From assembly GCA_963169345.1 (NCBI GenBank), contig CAUJCT010000033.1, positions 62,001-126,000 on the forward strand: a DNA stretch of 64,000 nt. The letters run 5' to 3'. The DNA is from Bacteroidota bacterium (GTDB lineage: Bacteria; Bacteroidota; Bacteroidia; NS11-12g; UBA955). A model generated the notes under the pieces. That model did not search any database and was not told the origin of the DNA. It was given only the letters and a program-made list of their open reading frames with translations. Each line of letters opens with the position of its first letter. The first letter of the stretch is position 1. Below are positions 38,958 to 47,835 of the stretch, piece by piece. A program made the translations under genes and the position numbers.

Positions 38958-39144
38958 AGATTTTTTATCATCCTAAACTTATAGGCTGTATTTATAATGA
39001 AAGTGAAGGCCCTTATAATGGATGTATTCTGATAAATGTCATAAATTCAGGCACCTATACTTTGCCTTTTCACAATTATATAATTATAAAGTCCATACCA
39101 CTAAGTTGTGTATTTAAATTATTTGTTGCAACGAATAAATGACG

Positions 39145-39152
39145 TATCTTTG
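39145..39152 (+). promoter_or_regulatory. -7 promoter box (TATCTTTG) for the DODA-type dioxygenase, with -33 TTTG
   Basis: TATCTTTG is 14 nt before the ATG. TTTG at 39122-39125 stands 19 nt upstream of it, giving the best complete TTTG-N19-TAnnTTTG match in the window. Confidence 0.75.
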
Positions 39153-39166
39153 TAAAAAAAAGCTGT

Positions 39167-40114
39167 ATGGAAAGAAAGCAATTTTTGAAGTACCTTGCAG
39201 CCACAAGCGGATTATTAGCCATGACATCATTTGATAAATTAGGAGAGTTATTTGAGGAGCAAGATAGTATCATGCCGGTTTTGTTTATGGGACATGGTTC
39301 GCCAATGAATGCAATTGAGAGCAATATTTTCAGTCAGAAATGGGCTGCATTGGGCAAAGAAATCGGTCAGCCAAAAGCAGTATTGTGTATTTCGGCGCAC
39401 TGGCTGAGTTCAGGAACTCACGTGACAGCCATGGAGAATCCCAAAACTATTCACGATTTCGGCGGATTTCCTAAGGCATTGTTTGATGTTCAGTATCCTG
39501 CTCCGGGCGACCCAGTCTTAGCATCTGAACTGGTGAAAATGGTGAAGAAGACCCAGGTTGGACTTAACCACGATTGGGGTTTGGATCACGGTACCTGGTC
39601 AGTTGTGAGGCAAATGTACCCGGATGCTAAAGTACCGGTTTTGCAAATGAGCATCGATTACAGTCAGCCAATGCAATATCATTACGATTTGGCAAAAGAA
39701 CTGGCAGGTTTAAGAAAGAAAGGCGTATTGATAATAGGCAGCGGAAATATGATTCACAATTTAGGTATGGTAGCCTGGGATAAACTGAATGATGACAATT
39801 ATGGATACGATTGGGCCATTGAGTTCAACGAACTGTTAAAGAAAAACATCACCGATAAAAACCATGCTGCACTGATAAACTATCCTGCACTGGGTAAAGC
39901 TGCATTTCTGGCCATCCCTTCACCCGACCATTACATCCCTATGCTCTATGCCCTGGCCTTACAGGACAGTCAGGACCAGATCAGTCTGTTTAACGACAAG
40001 CTGGTGGCTGGCTCACTTAATATGACCTCATTCAGTATATCCAGAAATACTATCAGTCATAACACGCCGGATGTTCCCGGTAAAGATACTGCAAATGCAA
40101 TGGATTCTCTTTAA
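39167..40114 (+). CDS. DODA-type (LigB/YgiD-like) extradiol ring-cleavage dioxygenase
   Basis: A 315-residue protein of the class III extradiol dioxygenases close to YgiD. It has FMGHGSPMNAIE near residue 41, ISAHWLSSG near 76, LNHDWGLDHGTWSVVRQM near 124, and IIGSGNMIHNLG near 191, which supply the His metal ligands. YgiD opens catechol rings such as DOPA. The N-terminal 28 residues (ERKQFLKYLAATSG) resemble a degenerate Tat signal (RK in place of RR), so export is possible but unproven. Single-gene unit. Confidence 0.88.
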   Translation: MERKQFLKYLAATSGLLAMTSFDKLGELFEEQDSIMPVLFMGHGSPMNAIESNIFSQKWAALGKEIGQPKAVLCISAHWLSSGTHVTAMENPKTIHDFGGFPKALFDVQYPAPGDPVLASELVKMVKKTQVGLNHDWGLDHGTWSVVRQMYPDAKVPVLQMSIDYSQPMQYHYDLAKELAGLRKKGVLIIGSGNMIHNLGMVAWDKLNDDNYGYDWAIEFNELLKKNITDKNHAALINYPALGKAAFLAIPSPDHYIPMLYALALQDSQDQISLFNDKLVAGSLNMTSFSISRNTISHNTPDVPGKDTANAMDSL

Positions 40115-40238
40115 TCTCAGTCCAGGGATTTTCTCATTTATCGGTTCATTGTAATAAATTTAATACTGAAAGTCAGCAGTTAGACTTTACTTGTCAATTT
40201 ATTTTTTAAATGTATGAATCAGAACTGAATTTATATTC

Positions 40239-40246
40239 TAATTTTG
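40239..40246 (+). promoter_or_regulatory. -7 promoter box (TAATTTTG) for the C10 protease pair
   Basis: TAATTTTG fits TAnnTTTG and is 20 nt before the ATG at 40267. Confidence 0.6.
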
Positions 40247-40266
40247 TCTGAATTATTATTAAATTT

Positions 40267-41544
40267 ATGAAAAATTCATTATTAATTTCAATTATCATTT
40301 TTACTTTTTTCAGTTGTAAAAGGGAAAAAGTTAACACCAATTTAAAAGGAGGGGCGGAAGATTATTTTATTACAAAAGAATGTGCAGTTGCAATTGCACA
40401 GCACTTTGACATCGGACAGTTAGATGGTGGTCTGAGGTCTAACTCATTTGATTCTGATACATTTGGTAATGTAATTTCCAGAACAATTGACTCAATTTAT
40501 GTTGTTACTGATACTAATAACATTGCTGCTTTTTATGTTATTTCTTATTCGAATAACGGTGGTTGGTTAATTTTAAGTGCCGATGTAAGACATGAACCAA
40601 TTATAGCTTTTAATACTGAAGGCAATTTTCTGAGATGTGATAATATTCCTATAGGATTGGCACTTTGGTTTGATCGAACTATAGATGATATAGAAATTTT
40701 AAGAAGTAATCAGTACGATAATACATCAAATGGAATCCAGGCTTGGTACGAATTTATTCATGATTACAATTTACAAGCAGCAATTCAGGGACTGGTGCCA
40801 GGGTCTTTAAATAGTCCCAATGCAGTAGTTTATTGTCCTAATGGATATTATCAGAAAGGACCATTACTGCCATGTACCTGGGGACAGGGATGTACATATA
40901 ATAATCAACTTAATAACTGTACATCAAGTTTTAACTGCAATAAGGAAGTTACTGGCTGTGTGGCCACTGCCACAGCACAGATTATGAAATACTGGGGGCA
41001 GCCAAGTTCTTTATGGAATTTTAGCCTGATGCCAAATAAAAATGGTAATATTGGTGTTCAGGCTCTTATGCGTGATGTTGGAATAAATGTAAATATGAGT
41101 TATGGATGTAATTCTTCCTCAGCCTCTATGAGTGATAGTAAAAAAGCGTTGAAGAATACATACAGTTATTCAACAGCAGTCTATCAGAATTACTCAAAAA
41201 GTGATATGTTTGCTGATATAATTTCAAATCGTCCTGGAATGTTGGATGGTTGTATGACACAAACTAATAATAGAAAACACTGGTGGCAGTTCTGGAAAGC
41301 GAAATATGTTTATTCAAATTGTCATCAATGGTGTTATGACGGAATAGCTTACTGGAATAACTGTGGACAGATTACTTACGATCTTGTTCACCTTAACTGG
41401 GGATGGCATGAGGTTGATCCTAATAATTTACAACCAACAGTTAATGATTTTAACGGTTGGTACAGTTATACTAACTGGAATATTCCTGGAATTGGACGTA
41501 ACTATCAATACGCAAATGATATGGTAGGAAATATTCACCCATAA
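40267..41544 (+). CDS. C10-family (streptopain-like) cysteine protease, probable lipoprotein
   Basis: A 425-residue protein with an N-terminal lipoprotein signal (FTFFSC, Cys17). A Spi-type propeptide region lies at about residues 30-175 (FYVISYSNNGGWLILSADVRHEPIIAF). The catalytic domain has the oxyanion-hole Gln in TWGQG (about 207), catalytic Cys231 in TGCVATATAQIMKYWGQP, catalytic His353 in NCHQWCYDG, and the final LVHLNWGWHE. SpeB and interpain are relatives. The catalytic domain is Cys-rich and the His motif is CHQWC in place of the usual GHAW, which suggests extra disulfides. AT-rich relative to its neighbours. The partner gene starts 11 bp downstream. Confidence 0.85.
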   Translation: MKNSLLISIIIFTFFSCKREKVNTNLKGGAEDYFITKECAVAIAQHFDIGQLDGGLRSNSFDSDTFGNVISRTIDSIYVVTDTNNIAAFYVISYSNNGGWLILSADVRHEPIIAFNTEGNFLRCDNIPIGLALWFDRTIDDIEILRSNQYDNTSNGIQAWYEFIHDYNLQAAIQGLVPGSLNSPNAVVYCPNGYYQKGPLLPCTWGQGCTYNNQLNNCTSSFNCNKEVTGCVATATAQIMKYWGQPSSLWNFSLMPNKNGNIGVQALMRDVGINVNMSYGCNSSSASMSDSKKALKNTYSYSTAVYQNYSKSDMFADIISNRPGMLDGCMTQTNNRKHWWQFWKAKYVYSNCHQWCYDGIAYWNNCGQITYDLVHLNWGWHEVDPNNLQPTVNDFNGWYSYTNWNIPGIGRNYQYANDMVGNIHP

Positions 41545-41555
41545 ATGTTTATATA

Positions 41556-42086
41556 ATGAGATATGTTTTTATTGTTTTTATTTTTTTTGTCTTTTTTGCT
41601 CAGTGCAAAGAGAAAACAAAATCCAGTAAGTATGGCTGCGAGAAAAGTATATATGATGAACCTCCCGGTCCGCCTATGACTTTTTCTTTTAACAGCAATC
41701 AGAAGTTCTATTTGAAAATGGGCGTGGACAGTACAAAGGATACCCTGGCTTTAACAACATATAATAATCTCATTTACTACCGAAACAATAGCAATAAAGT
41801 ATTCATAGATTATGTTAGTGTAACCAGATATAGTAAGTATAAACATTCAAAGCCATTTATTTTGAGTGGGGAAGTACTTTTAAAAAGTTACTTTAATGGT
41901 ATTAAACAGTTTTATATTGATTGGCCCGACGGTTCAACCGACTCATTATATGCCGATTTTATACTAGATAATTCTAAAGATAACAGTTGTTGCTGTCAGT
42001 ATCCTTTAAAAAGTCTGAAATTGAACTCCATGACATATACTGAAAAGCTTGAGTTTGATAAATATGGCATTTATCTTTTTGATTAA
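41556..42086 (+). CDS. Unknown exported protein paired with the C10 protease
   Basis: A 176-residue protein with a hydrophobic N terminus (MRYVFIVFIFFVFFAQC, possible lipid Cys17, although Gln before Cys is not ideal). The mature part is small and beta-rich, with Lys/Tyr/Asp-rich strands and a CCC cluster near residue 147. It resembles no family I recognise. Its position 11 bp after a C10 protease, with no separate promoter, fits a co-expressed partner; in streptococci a small inhibitor gene follows speB, so an inhibitor or chaperone is possible but not shown. Confidence 0.7.
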   Translation: MRYVFIVFIFFVFFAQCKEKTKSSKYGCEKSIYDEPPGPPMTFSFNSNQKFYLKMGVDSTKDTLALTTYNNLIYYRNNSNKVFIDYVSVTRYSKYKHSKPFILSGEVLLKSYFNGIKQFYIDWPDGSTDSLYADFILDNSKDNSCCCQYPLKSLKLNSMTYTEKLEFDKYGIYLFD

Positions 42087-42099
42087 TCACTCTTTGTTG

Positions 42100-42143
42100 T
42101 TCACGATGAATGACCATATGTTAAAATTGTCATTCATCGTGAA
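42100..42143. repeat. Perfect 15-bp inverted repeat after the C10 operon
   Basis: Arms TTCACGATGAATGAC (42100-42114) and GTCATTCATCGTGAA (42129-42143), loop of 14 nt. It sits 14 bp past the stop codon. No clean T tract follows on either strand, so it is a weak or Rho-type terminator, mRNA-end protector or protein-binding site. Confidence 0.7.
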
Positions 42144-42319
42144 TTAATTTCTCTGATTATACTTTTTATTGAATAGAATCAGCTGGTCAATATCACTACA
42201 TCAAATTATTTAAATGCCTTGTTGCAGATAATCTTCAAAATGTTACAATACACTTCTGTTAAATGAATTTTCATTTCACCAGAAAATAATTTTAAATTCC
42301 CGGTTTACCTTTTCCATCT

Positions 42320-42349
42320 GAATGGTATTGAACTCTCAAAATACCATTC
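42320..42349 (+). promoter_or_regulatory. Perfect 10-bp hairpin directly before the DUF4139 start codon
   Basis: GAATGGTATT (42320-42329) and AATACCATTC (42340-42349) with a 10-nt loop; the ATG begins 3 nt later. A hairpin here could hide the initiation site. Confidence 0.65.
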
Positions 42350-42352
42350 ACC

Positions 42353-44035
42353 ATGAAAAAATTAAATTTAATATTCATTCTGTTTTTCTCACTTTCTATG
42401 CAAGCTGAGGTGAGCAAAAGCATTAAGTCGAAACCAAACAAAGCAACGGTGTTTCTCTATGGCGCCGAATTAACCCACACCGAATCTATTGCATTAATTG
42501 CTGGAACTAATGAAGTTGTTATTGAAGGCATTTCGCCTCTGGCAGATGAAACTTCCATCTCTGCCTATTTCAAAGGGGCATTGGTGATAGATACCAGAAA
42601 AGAACAGCGGTATCCTGAATCACCTAAAACGATGGAACTGGATGCTAAATACAATACCTTCATTCACGATATAGAAGATTCTTTGCAATGGCTGGCTTTT
42701 GATATGAAGGATGTTGAGAACAAAACCATAGCTCTGGAAAAAGAAAAGTATTTATTATTAAACAACAGACTGATGCGAGGTGAATTCCTCCGCGATTCTA
42801 TTCCATTGCTCAAGGCATCTCTTGAACTCATGCGCTCGAAACTGATTAACATTGATGAAGAGTTACTGGCTTTAGAAAAGAAACAATACAAGTATCAAAA
42901 GTTGCAAACCAAATTGGAAGAGAGATTGAATTATTATCAATTGTTGGTCAGCCAGAATATGAATGGTTTTACAATCAATCAATACAAACCAATCAATCAG
43001 ATTGTAGTGACTATTGAAGCTGAAACACCAATTGCAGGTAGTTTAGTTTTAAAGTATTTTATCAATGCTGCTGGATGGATTCCTAAATATGATATCAATG
43101 CCGGTTCTAATAGCGAAAAACTCGAATTGATATACAGGGGTCAGGTGTACCAGAACTCACAGCTCGACTGGAGCAATATCAGCTTAACATTGTCGACCAG
43201 CAATCCAACACAAGGCAATACAAAACCAATTTTGAGTACCTGGAATTTGTTTTTTGGTTATCCTAATTCTTATCCTTCATATCAATATGATTATAAAAAA
43301 CAGCCGGCTCAAAACTACAATCTGATTCAAAGACCGCAGATTCAATCCAAGAGTATACAGGAAGACAATAGTGGAGATATGGCTGAAGTAAAATCACTGG
43401 AGCCTGTTTTCACAATGAGTGAGAATATGATGAGAGTGGAGTATGTAATTAAAACCAAGTACAGTATTGCTTCAGATAACAAAGCACACAATGTCATTAT
43501 CAATAAAGAAGAGATACCGGTTACTTATGCTTTCATGGCAGTTCCTAAGCTCGACAACAACGCTTTTTTAATGGGTAAAATCACCAATTGGGAAGATTTA
43601 AATTTATTGCCTGCTGCTGCAAGAATCTATTTTGACGATTCGTATATAGGCGTTACAACTGTCGACCCTAATACAGTTAAAGATACGCTTTATCTTGACT
43701 TAGGGCGCGATAAATCCATCACAATTAAACGTCAGAATTTAAAAGAGAAATGCAAAGAGCAAGTGATAGGTGATGACAAAATTGTCACTAAAACCATTGA
43801 GATTACCATTCGCAATACAAAAGCTATTGACATTGCATTTGAACTGGAAGATCAGATACCGATTACTTCTGATCCCTCCATTAAAATAGAACTTATAAAA
43901 AGTGATGGTGCCATATTAAATGAATTAACAGGTAAACTAACCTGGAAACTCAGGCTGAAATCTAAGGAAACCAAGCGCATTGTGTTTTCATTTGAAGTTA
44001 AGTATCCCAAAGATAAAGTGATAGGCGCTTTGTAA
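42353..44035 (+). CDS. DUF4139/DUF4140-domain (mucoidy inhibitor MuiA-like) exported protein
   Basis: A 560-residue protein with a signal peptide of about 18 residues. A DUF4140 domain (KATVFLYGAELTHTESIALIAG, to about residue 100), a coiled-coil stretch (about 100-205, rich in Leu/Lys/Glu), and a DUF4139 domain (LVLKYFINAAGWIPKYDINAGSNSEKLELIYRGQVYQNSQLDWSNISLTLSTSNP, then TFAFMAVPKLDNNAFLMGKITNWE-like blocks to the end) follow in order. The Streptomyces/Rhizobium namesake affects exopolysaccharide mucoidy; the molecular function is unknown. Single-gene unit with a leader hairpin and its own terminator. Confidence 0.85.
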   Translation: MKKLNLIFILFFSLSMQAEVSKSIKSKPNKATVFLYGAELTHTESIALIAGTNEVVIEGISPLADETSISAYFKGALVIDTRKEQRYPESPKTMELDAKYNTFIHDIEDSLQWLAFDMKDVENKTIALEKEKYLLLNNRLMRGEFLRDSIPLLKASLELMRSKLINIDEELLALEKKQYKYQKLQTKLEERLNYYQLLVSQNMNGFTINQYKPINQIVVTIEAETPIAGSLVLKYFINAAGWIPKYDINAGSNSEKLELIYRGQVYQNSQLDWSNISLTLSTSNPTQGNTKPILSTWNLFFGYPNSYPSYQYDYKKQPAQNYNLIQRPQIQSKSIQEDNSGDMAEVKSLEPVFTMSENMMRVEYVIKTKYSIASDNKAHNVIINKEEIPVTYAFMAVPKLDNNAFLMGKITNWEDLNLLPAAARIYFDDSYIGVTTVDPNTVKDTLYLDLGRDKSITIKRQNLKEKCKEQVIGDDKIVTKTIEITIRNTKAIDIAFELEDQIPITSDPSIKIELIKSDGAILNELTGKLTWKLRLKSKETKRIVFSFEVKYPKDKVIGAL

Positions 44036-44053
44036 TTGATATATATTAAAATA

Positions 44054-44088
44054 AAAAAGGTCAGATACACTTGGTCTGACCTTTTTTT
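44054..44088. terminator. Bidirectional terminator between DUF4139 gene and USP gene
   Basis: AAAAAGGTCAGA (44054-44065) pairs with TCTGACCTTTTT (44075-44086), loop of 9 nt, T tract to 44088 and A tract on the other side. Confidence 0.9.
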
Positions 44089-44108
44089 ATTCAATTATAA
44101 ATTATTAT

Positions 44109-44915
44109 TTATCCTAAGGATTGAAGTTTTGCAACAGATCTTGCGTGAATGGTAAAGACCGGAATAGGAGACTTACTAACGAGTTGCTGGGCGTAAGTAC
44201 CCATGTAAAAACTGTTGGTATGCTCCGTTTCGGTCATTATGGTAATGAGGTCGCAATTGTGCAGTTGGGCAAACTTGATGCAATCTTCAGCAATGTTGTT
44301 GCCATAACTTTCATCAAAACTGGTTTTAATACCTTCTTTCAGCAATATGCCTTCTATTTGAGTAGCATACTGTGCCAGCTTAAGTCGGGTTTCATCCCCT
44401 TTTACTTTTGTTGTGTTGAATATTAAAACTTCAGCATCAAATCCTTTAGCCAGTTTGGCAACCCAGTTGACTTTTTGTCTCGATTCATCACTGTCATCCA
44501 GCGGCAACATAATTTTGTTAAATCCATTGAATGTGCCTAAATCATTTTGAAGCGTAAGTACCGGACAATGAGAAGTGCTAATAACTTTAAATGCATTACT
44601 TCCAACCCAGAATTGTTGCCAGCCAGATTTGCCATAAGCGCCCATTACAATTAAATCTACCCCTATCTCTTTTTCTGCTTTTGTAATCTCTTTGTGAATG
44701 TTTCCACTGCGCTCAATAAATGTAAATACAGCATTTTCTTTTGTACAGACTTCTTTAATCCTGTCAAGGACATTTTCGTTGGATTTTTCAGTTAGTACAT
44801 GAATGACATGGAGTTTAGCACTGTGTATCGTGCAAAGCTTTGCGGCTGTCTTAAGTGCCCCTATCGCCGAAGGAGAATCAACGAATGGAACCAGAATGTT
44901 GTTAATTGATATCAT
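44109..44915 (-). CDS. Universal stress protein with two UspA domains
   Basis: A 268-residue tandem UspA protein. Domain 1 (residues about 1-140) has NNILVPFVDSPSA, VDLIVMGAYG near 94 and the ATP-binding GAYGKSGWQQFWVGSNAFKVI. Domain 2 (about 148-262) has NKIMLPLDDSDESRQ and CDLITIMTETE. Domain 2 lacks the G-rich ATP loop, so it may not bind nucleotide. Cytoplasmic. Promoter box not clear; a near match GAAATTCG lies before the ATG. Confidence 0.88.
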   Translation of the reverse strand: MISINNILVPFVDSPSAIGALKTAAKLCTIHSAKLHVIHVLTEKSNENVLDRIKEVCTKENAVFTFIERSGNIHKEITKAEKEIGVDLIVMGAYGKSGWQQFWVGSNAFKVISTSHCPVLTLQNDLGTFNGFNKIMLPLDDSDESRQKVNWVAKLAKGFDAEVLIFNTTKVKGDETRLKLAQYATQIEGILLKEGIKTSFDESYGNNIAEDCIKFAQLHNCDLITIMTETEHTNSFYMGTYAQQLVSKSPIPVFTIHARSVAKLQSLG

Positions 44916-45068
44916 AAGTTTGTTCGAATTTCCCTAAGTCAAATTAAAACAAAATTCCTGAAAAAACAAAATGATTTTTGAAAAAGTAAGTGGAAGTTAA
45001 ATATTTTTTCATTGTTCTATTTGTATTAATATTAGTAATTTGCATGCTAATTTATTTCATACTTAATA

Positions 45069-46184
45069 TTGTCAGGCCTTTATATTCATATTCCTTTTTG
45101 TCGGCAATCCTGCATTTACTGCAACTTTTACTTCAAAAATGGCAGAAAGCATGTGGCTGAATATGTAGATGCATTGTTAAAAGAAATAGAACTAAAGTTA
45201 AACAAAAATTCAGAAGCAATTCAAACCCTTTATTTTGGTGGAGGAACTCCTTCTTTTCTGGGAAATTCTGAATTGAAAACTATCTTTAACGCCATTTCAG
45301 AATATGTCCATCCGAATGATTTAAAAGAAGTAACTCTGGAAGCTAATCCCGACGATATGACTGCCTCTAATCTAGCCGAATGGAAAGAAATGGGTATTGG
45401 TCGTTTAAGTGTGGGCATTCAGAGTTTCTTTGATGAACATCTCAAGTGGATGAACAGAGCTCATACTGCCGAAGAAGCTGAACAGGCGCTGACTTTTGCT
45501 CAGGATTTGGGTTTCGACTTAAGTCTGGACCTGATTTTTGGAATTCCCGGTTCCAGTCTCGAGCAGCATCAGTTTAATATGGAAAAAGCGCTTAGTTTCA
45601 ATATTCAGCATTTGTCCTGCTACGGCTTGACGCTTGAAGATAAGACGCCCTGGAAAAAGCTGATTAAAACAAAAGGCTATGCAAAACCAGATGACGAGCA
45701 AGGGGCAGAGCAATTTAAACTAACGATGCAATACCTCAAAAGCAGAGGATGGGAGCAATACGAAATCAGTAATTACTGTTTGCCCGGGAAACAGGCTATT
45801 CACAATAGTTCTTACTGGAAAAATACTCAATATATTGGTTTAGGTCCATCAGCGCATTCTTATGATGGCGTAAACAGATGCTGGAATGTAGCTGATTTAA
45901 ATGCTTATGTGGAAGCACTGAATAAGGGAATTTTGCCGCAAGAGTGTGAATTACTCTCGGATGCCGATAAATTTAATGAGTATGTAATGACTGCTTTAAG
46001 AACTATTTGGGGTATTCAGATAGAAGAGATGAAGAAGCGAATAGATGATATTACTCCAACTATTGAGCGATTGGAGCACTATGTTTCAAAAGGGATGCTT
46101 ATAAAAAATGAGCAATCCTATGTGTTAACAGATCGGGGTAAATTTTATGCAGATGCTTTGGCTTCCGACTTGTTTATTGCTTAA
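45069..46184 (+). CDS. hemW: HemW, radical SAM haem chaperone/coproporphyrinogen-oxidase-like
   Basis: A 371-residue radical SAM protein with the HemN/HemW pattern: SGLYIHIPFCRQSCIYCNFYF (CxxxCxxC, Cys11, 15, 18), GGGTPSF near 55, and GIGRLSVGIQSF near 118. The C-terminal HemN domain (YEISNYCLPGKQAIHN, AHSYDG) is present. HemW binds haem for delivery to respiratory proteins and lacks the HemN-specific N-terminal insert. The start is TTG: the last upstream in-frame stop is at 45048 and no ATG lies between them. Its stop overlaps the stop of the convergent purQ by 3 bases. Confidence 0.9.
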   Translation: MSGLYIHIPFCRQSCIYCNFYFKNGRKHVAEYVDALLKEIELKLNKNSEAIQTLYFGGGTPSFLGNSELKTIFNAISEYVHPNDLKEVTLEANPDDMTASNLAEWKEMGIGRLSVGIQSFFDEHLKWMNRAHTAEEAEQALTFAQDLGFDLSLDLIFGIPGSSLEQHQFNMEKALSFNIQHLSCYGLTLEDKTPWKKLIKTKGYAKPDDEQGAEQFKLTMQYLKSRGWEQYEISNYCLPGKQAIHNSSYWKNTQYIGLGPSAHSYDGVNRCWNVADLNAYVEALNKGILPQECELLSDADKFNEYVMTALRTIWGIQIEEMKKRIDDITPTIERLEHYVSKGMLIKNEQSYVLTDRGKFYADALASDLFIA

Positions 46185-46879
46185 ACCAGAGAACCAACTT
46201 CAGTTACTATACTTTCGAAAATAGCTTTGCCATCGGTGTTGTGCAGGTAATCGGCAAAACATCTTTCAGGGTGAGGCATCATACCGAATACATTTCTTCC
46301 ATCGTTGCAAATACCGGCTATATTATTGGCTGAACCATTTGGATTGGCTGCGTCATTAATCTGGCCATCTTTGTCGCAATATCTGAACAGCACCTGATTG
46401 TTGTCTTCGATAGACTTCAAAGTTGCAGCGTCAGCGTAATAATTGCCTTCACCATGAGCGATAGGAATACTCAGAACCTGTTCTGGTTTCAATCGGTTGG
46501 TGATTTTAAGGTCGAGAGCAACAGGTTTTAAATACACATTTTTGCAGATGAATTGTCTGCTGGTGTTGTGCAAAAGAGCACCCGGCAACAGACCACTCTC
46601 ACAAAGAATTTGAAAACCATTGCAAATCCCCATGACATAACCGCCCTTTGCAGCGTGTTCTTTAACGCTTTGCATGATAGGACTGAGTTTGGCGATTGCT
46701 CCACTTCTCAAATAATCACCATAGCTAAAGCCTCCCGGAAGGAAAACAAAATCTACGCCTTTTAGGTCGGTATCCTTGTGCCATAGTTCAACAACCGGCT
46801 CTTTCGAAATGTTGCTTAAGGTTTCAATCAGGTCCCTGTCGCAATTAGACCCTGGGAATATTACTACACCGAATTTCAT
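46181..46879 (-). CDS. purQ: Phosphoribosylformylglycinamidine synthase glutaminase subunit PurQ
   Basis: A 232-residue class I glutamine amidotransferase with the PurQ N terminus MKFGVVIFPGSNCDRD. The nucleophile is Cys86 in VMGICNGFQIL, and the His/Glu pair is in MPHPERCF. It supplies ammonia for the fourth step of purine synthesis with PurL (and PurS), so purL must be elsewhere. The start at 46879 is chosen over 46915 because the family starts with MKFG and TAATTTTG ends 6 nt before it. Confidence 0.95.
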   Translation of the reverse strand: MKFGVVIFPGSNCDRDLIETLSNISKEPVVELWHKDTDLKGVDFVFLPGGFSYGDYLRSGAIAKLSPIMQSVKEHAAKGGYVMGICNGFQILCESGLLPGALLHNTSRQFICKNVYLKPVALDLKITNRLKPEQVLSIPIAHGEGNYYADAATLKSIEDNNQVLFRYCDKDGQINDAANPNGSANNIAGICNDGRNVFGMMPHPERCFADYLHNTDGKAIFESIVTEVGSLV

Positions 46880-46885
46880 TTGCTG

Positions 46886-46893
46886 CAAAATTA
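46886..46893 (-). promoter_or_regulatory. -7 promoter box (TAATTTTG), 6 nt before the purQ ATG
   Basis: On the minus strand TAATTTTG is followed by CAGCAA and then ATG, so the transcript should start at or beside the start codon. Confidence 0.7.
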
Positions 46894-47017
46894 GTGAAAA
46901 ATGAGCGGTGTTCATATCAGAATCATGAACATTTTATAACCTGAATTTCCGTTCTGGTTTCCGGTGAATTTAAAAAACTTGATTTCAGGCTCAAATGAAT
47001 TACATTCGCATTGGTAT

Positions 47018-47833
47018 ATGAAGCCATTAGCCCTGATTTTATCCTTTGTGTTTTGCCTGAATTCTTCAGCACAGAAATATGGAATTAGCATTGAGTCTGG
47101 TCCTTCTATTGGGATATTTCCTAAAAATCTGACAGATGCCGCTTTTAAAAGTGAAACATCTTATTCTTTAGGTCATGGTATGACAAATACACTGGGATTT
47201 CAAGTATTTCCGGATAGTTCATCCTGGTATTTCAGTGCAGGATTACAATTGTTTCAAGGTAGTCAGGTGACAACAGCCTATGCCGGAGATGATTCGGGAA
47301 ATTACAATGCCAACAGCCTCTCTGTTAATTCTCTTCGTTTTCAGGCTCAATTGGCTTATTCATTTAAAATTGGTAAACTTAAACTCGATTTAAGAGCAGG
47401 TTTCTTATTGCCGGTGTATAGCAGAACCAAGGAATTTCAATACAGAAAAGATACTTCATTTAACGCCATGACTACTGTTCAAATTCAACAATATCCTTCT
47501 CTGGGGTTTATTGGGGGACTTAATCTCAATGGCAGTTTAATTAAAAATAATAAGCTAAGGTGGTTTCTCAATATCGATCTGAGTGTTTTAAATTCTAGTG
47601 TCAAGAGAGCTGAAGTTGTCTATTACAAGGATTCTAAAAATGCCAGTCTTGACGAGGTGTTTTCAAGTACGTCTTCTAAAATAACTGAATACAGAAGAGA
47701 CCCTACTGAAATTAGAAATAATGAAGCTGTTTTGCCCAACCGTTTTGATAGAAATCAGGCAACAGATAAACTCACTTACATGCAATCTATGAACGCATTT
47801 AACATCAGGTTCGGTTTCCAATTTCTGTTTTAA
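47018..47833 (+). CDS. Outer-membrane beta-barrel-type protein, function unknown
   Basis: A 271-residue protein with a signal peptide (MKPLALILSFVFCLNSSAQ, about 19 residues). The mature part has alternating hydrophobic/polar strands and ends in FRIRFGFQFLF-like residues with a terminal Phe, typical of an outer-membrane barrel. No specific family was recognised. The first possible ATG at 46964 is not preceded by a signal peptide, so 47018 is preferred; a near -7 box TACATTCG precedes it. The next gene follows after 2 bp. Confidence 0.75.
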   Translation: MKPLALILSFVFCLNSSAQKYGISIESGPSIGIFPKNLTDAAFKSETSYSLGHGMTNTLGFQVFPDSSSWYFSAGLQLFQGSQVTTAYAGDDSGNYNANSLSVNSLRFQAQLAYSFKIGKLKLDLRAGFLLPVYSRTKEFQYRKDTSFNAMTTVQIQQYPSLGFIGGLNLNGSLIKNNKLRWFLNIDLSVLNSSVKRAEVVYYKDSKNASLDEVFSSTSSKITEYRRDPTEIRNNEAVLPNRFDRNQATDKLTYMQSMNAFNIRFGFQFLF

Positions 47834-47835
47834 TT

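Noticed and set aside
40267..42086. Mobile element carrying the C10 protease pair
   Set aside because: AT-rich and next to inverted repeats, but no transposase, integrase, target duplication or tRNA scar was seen.
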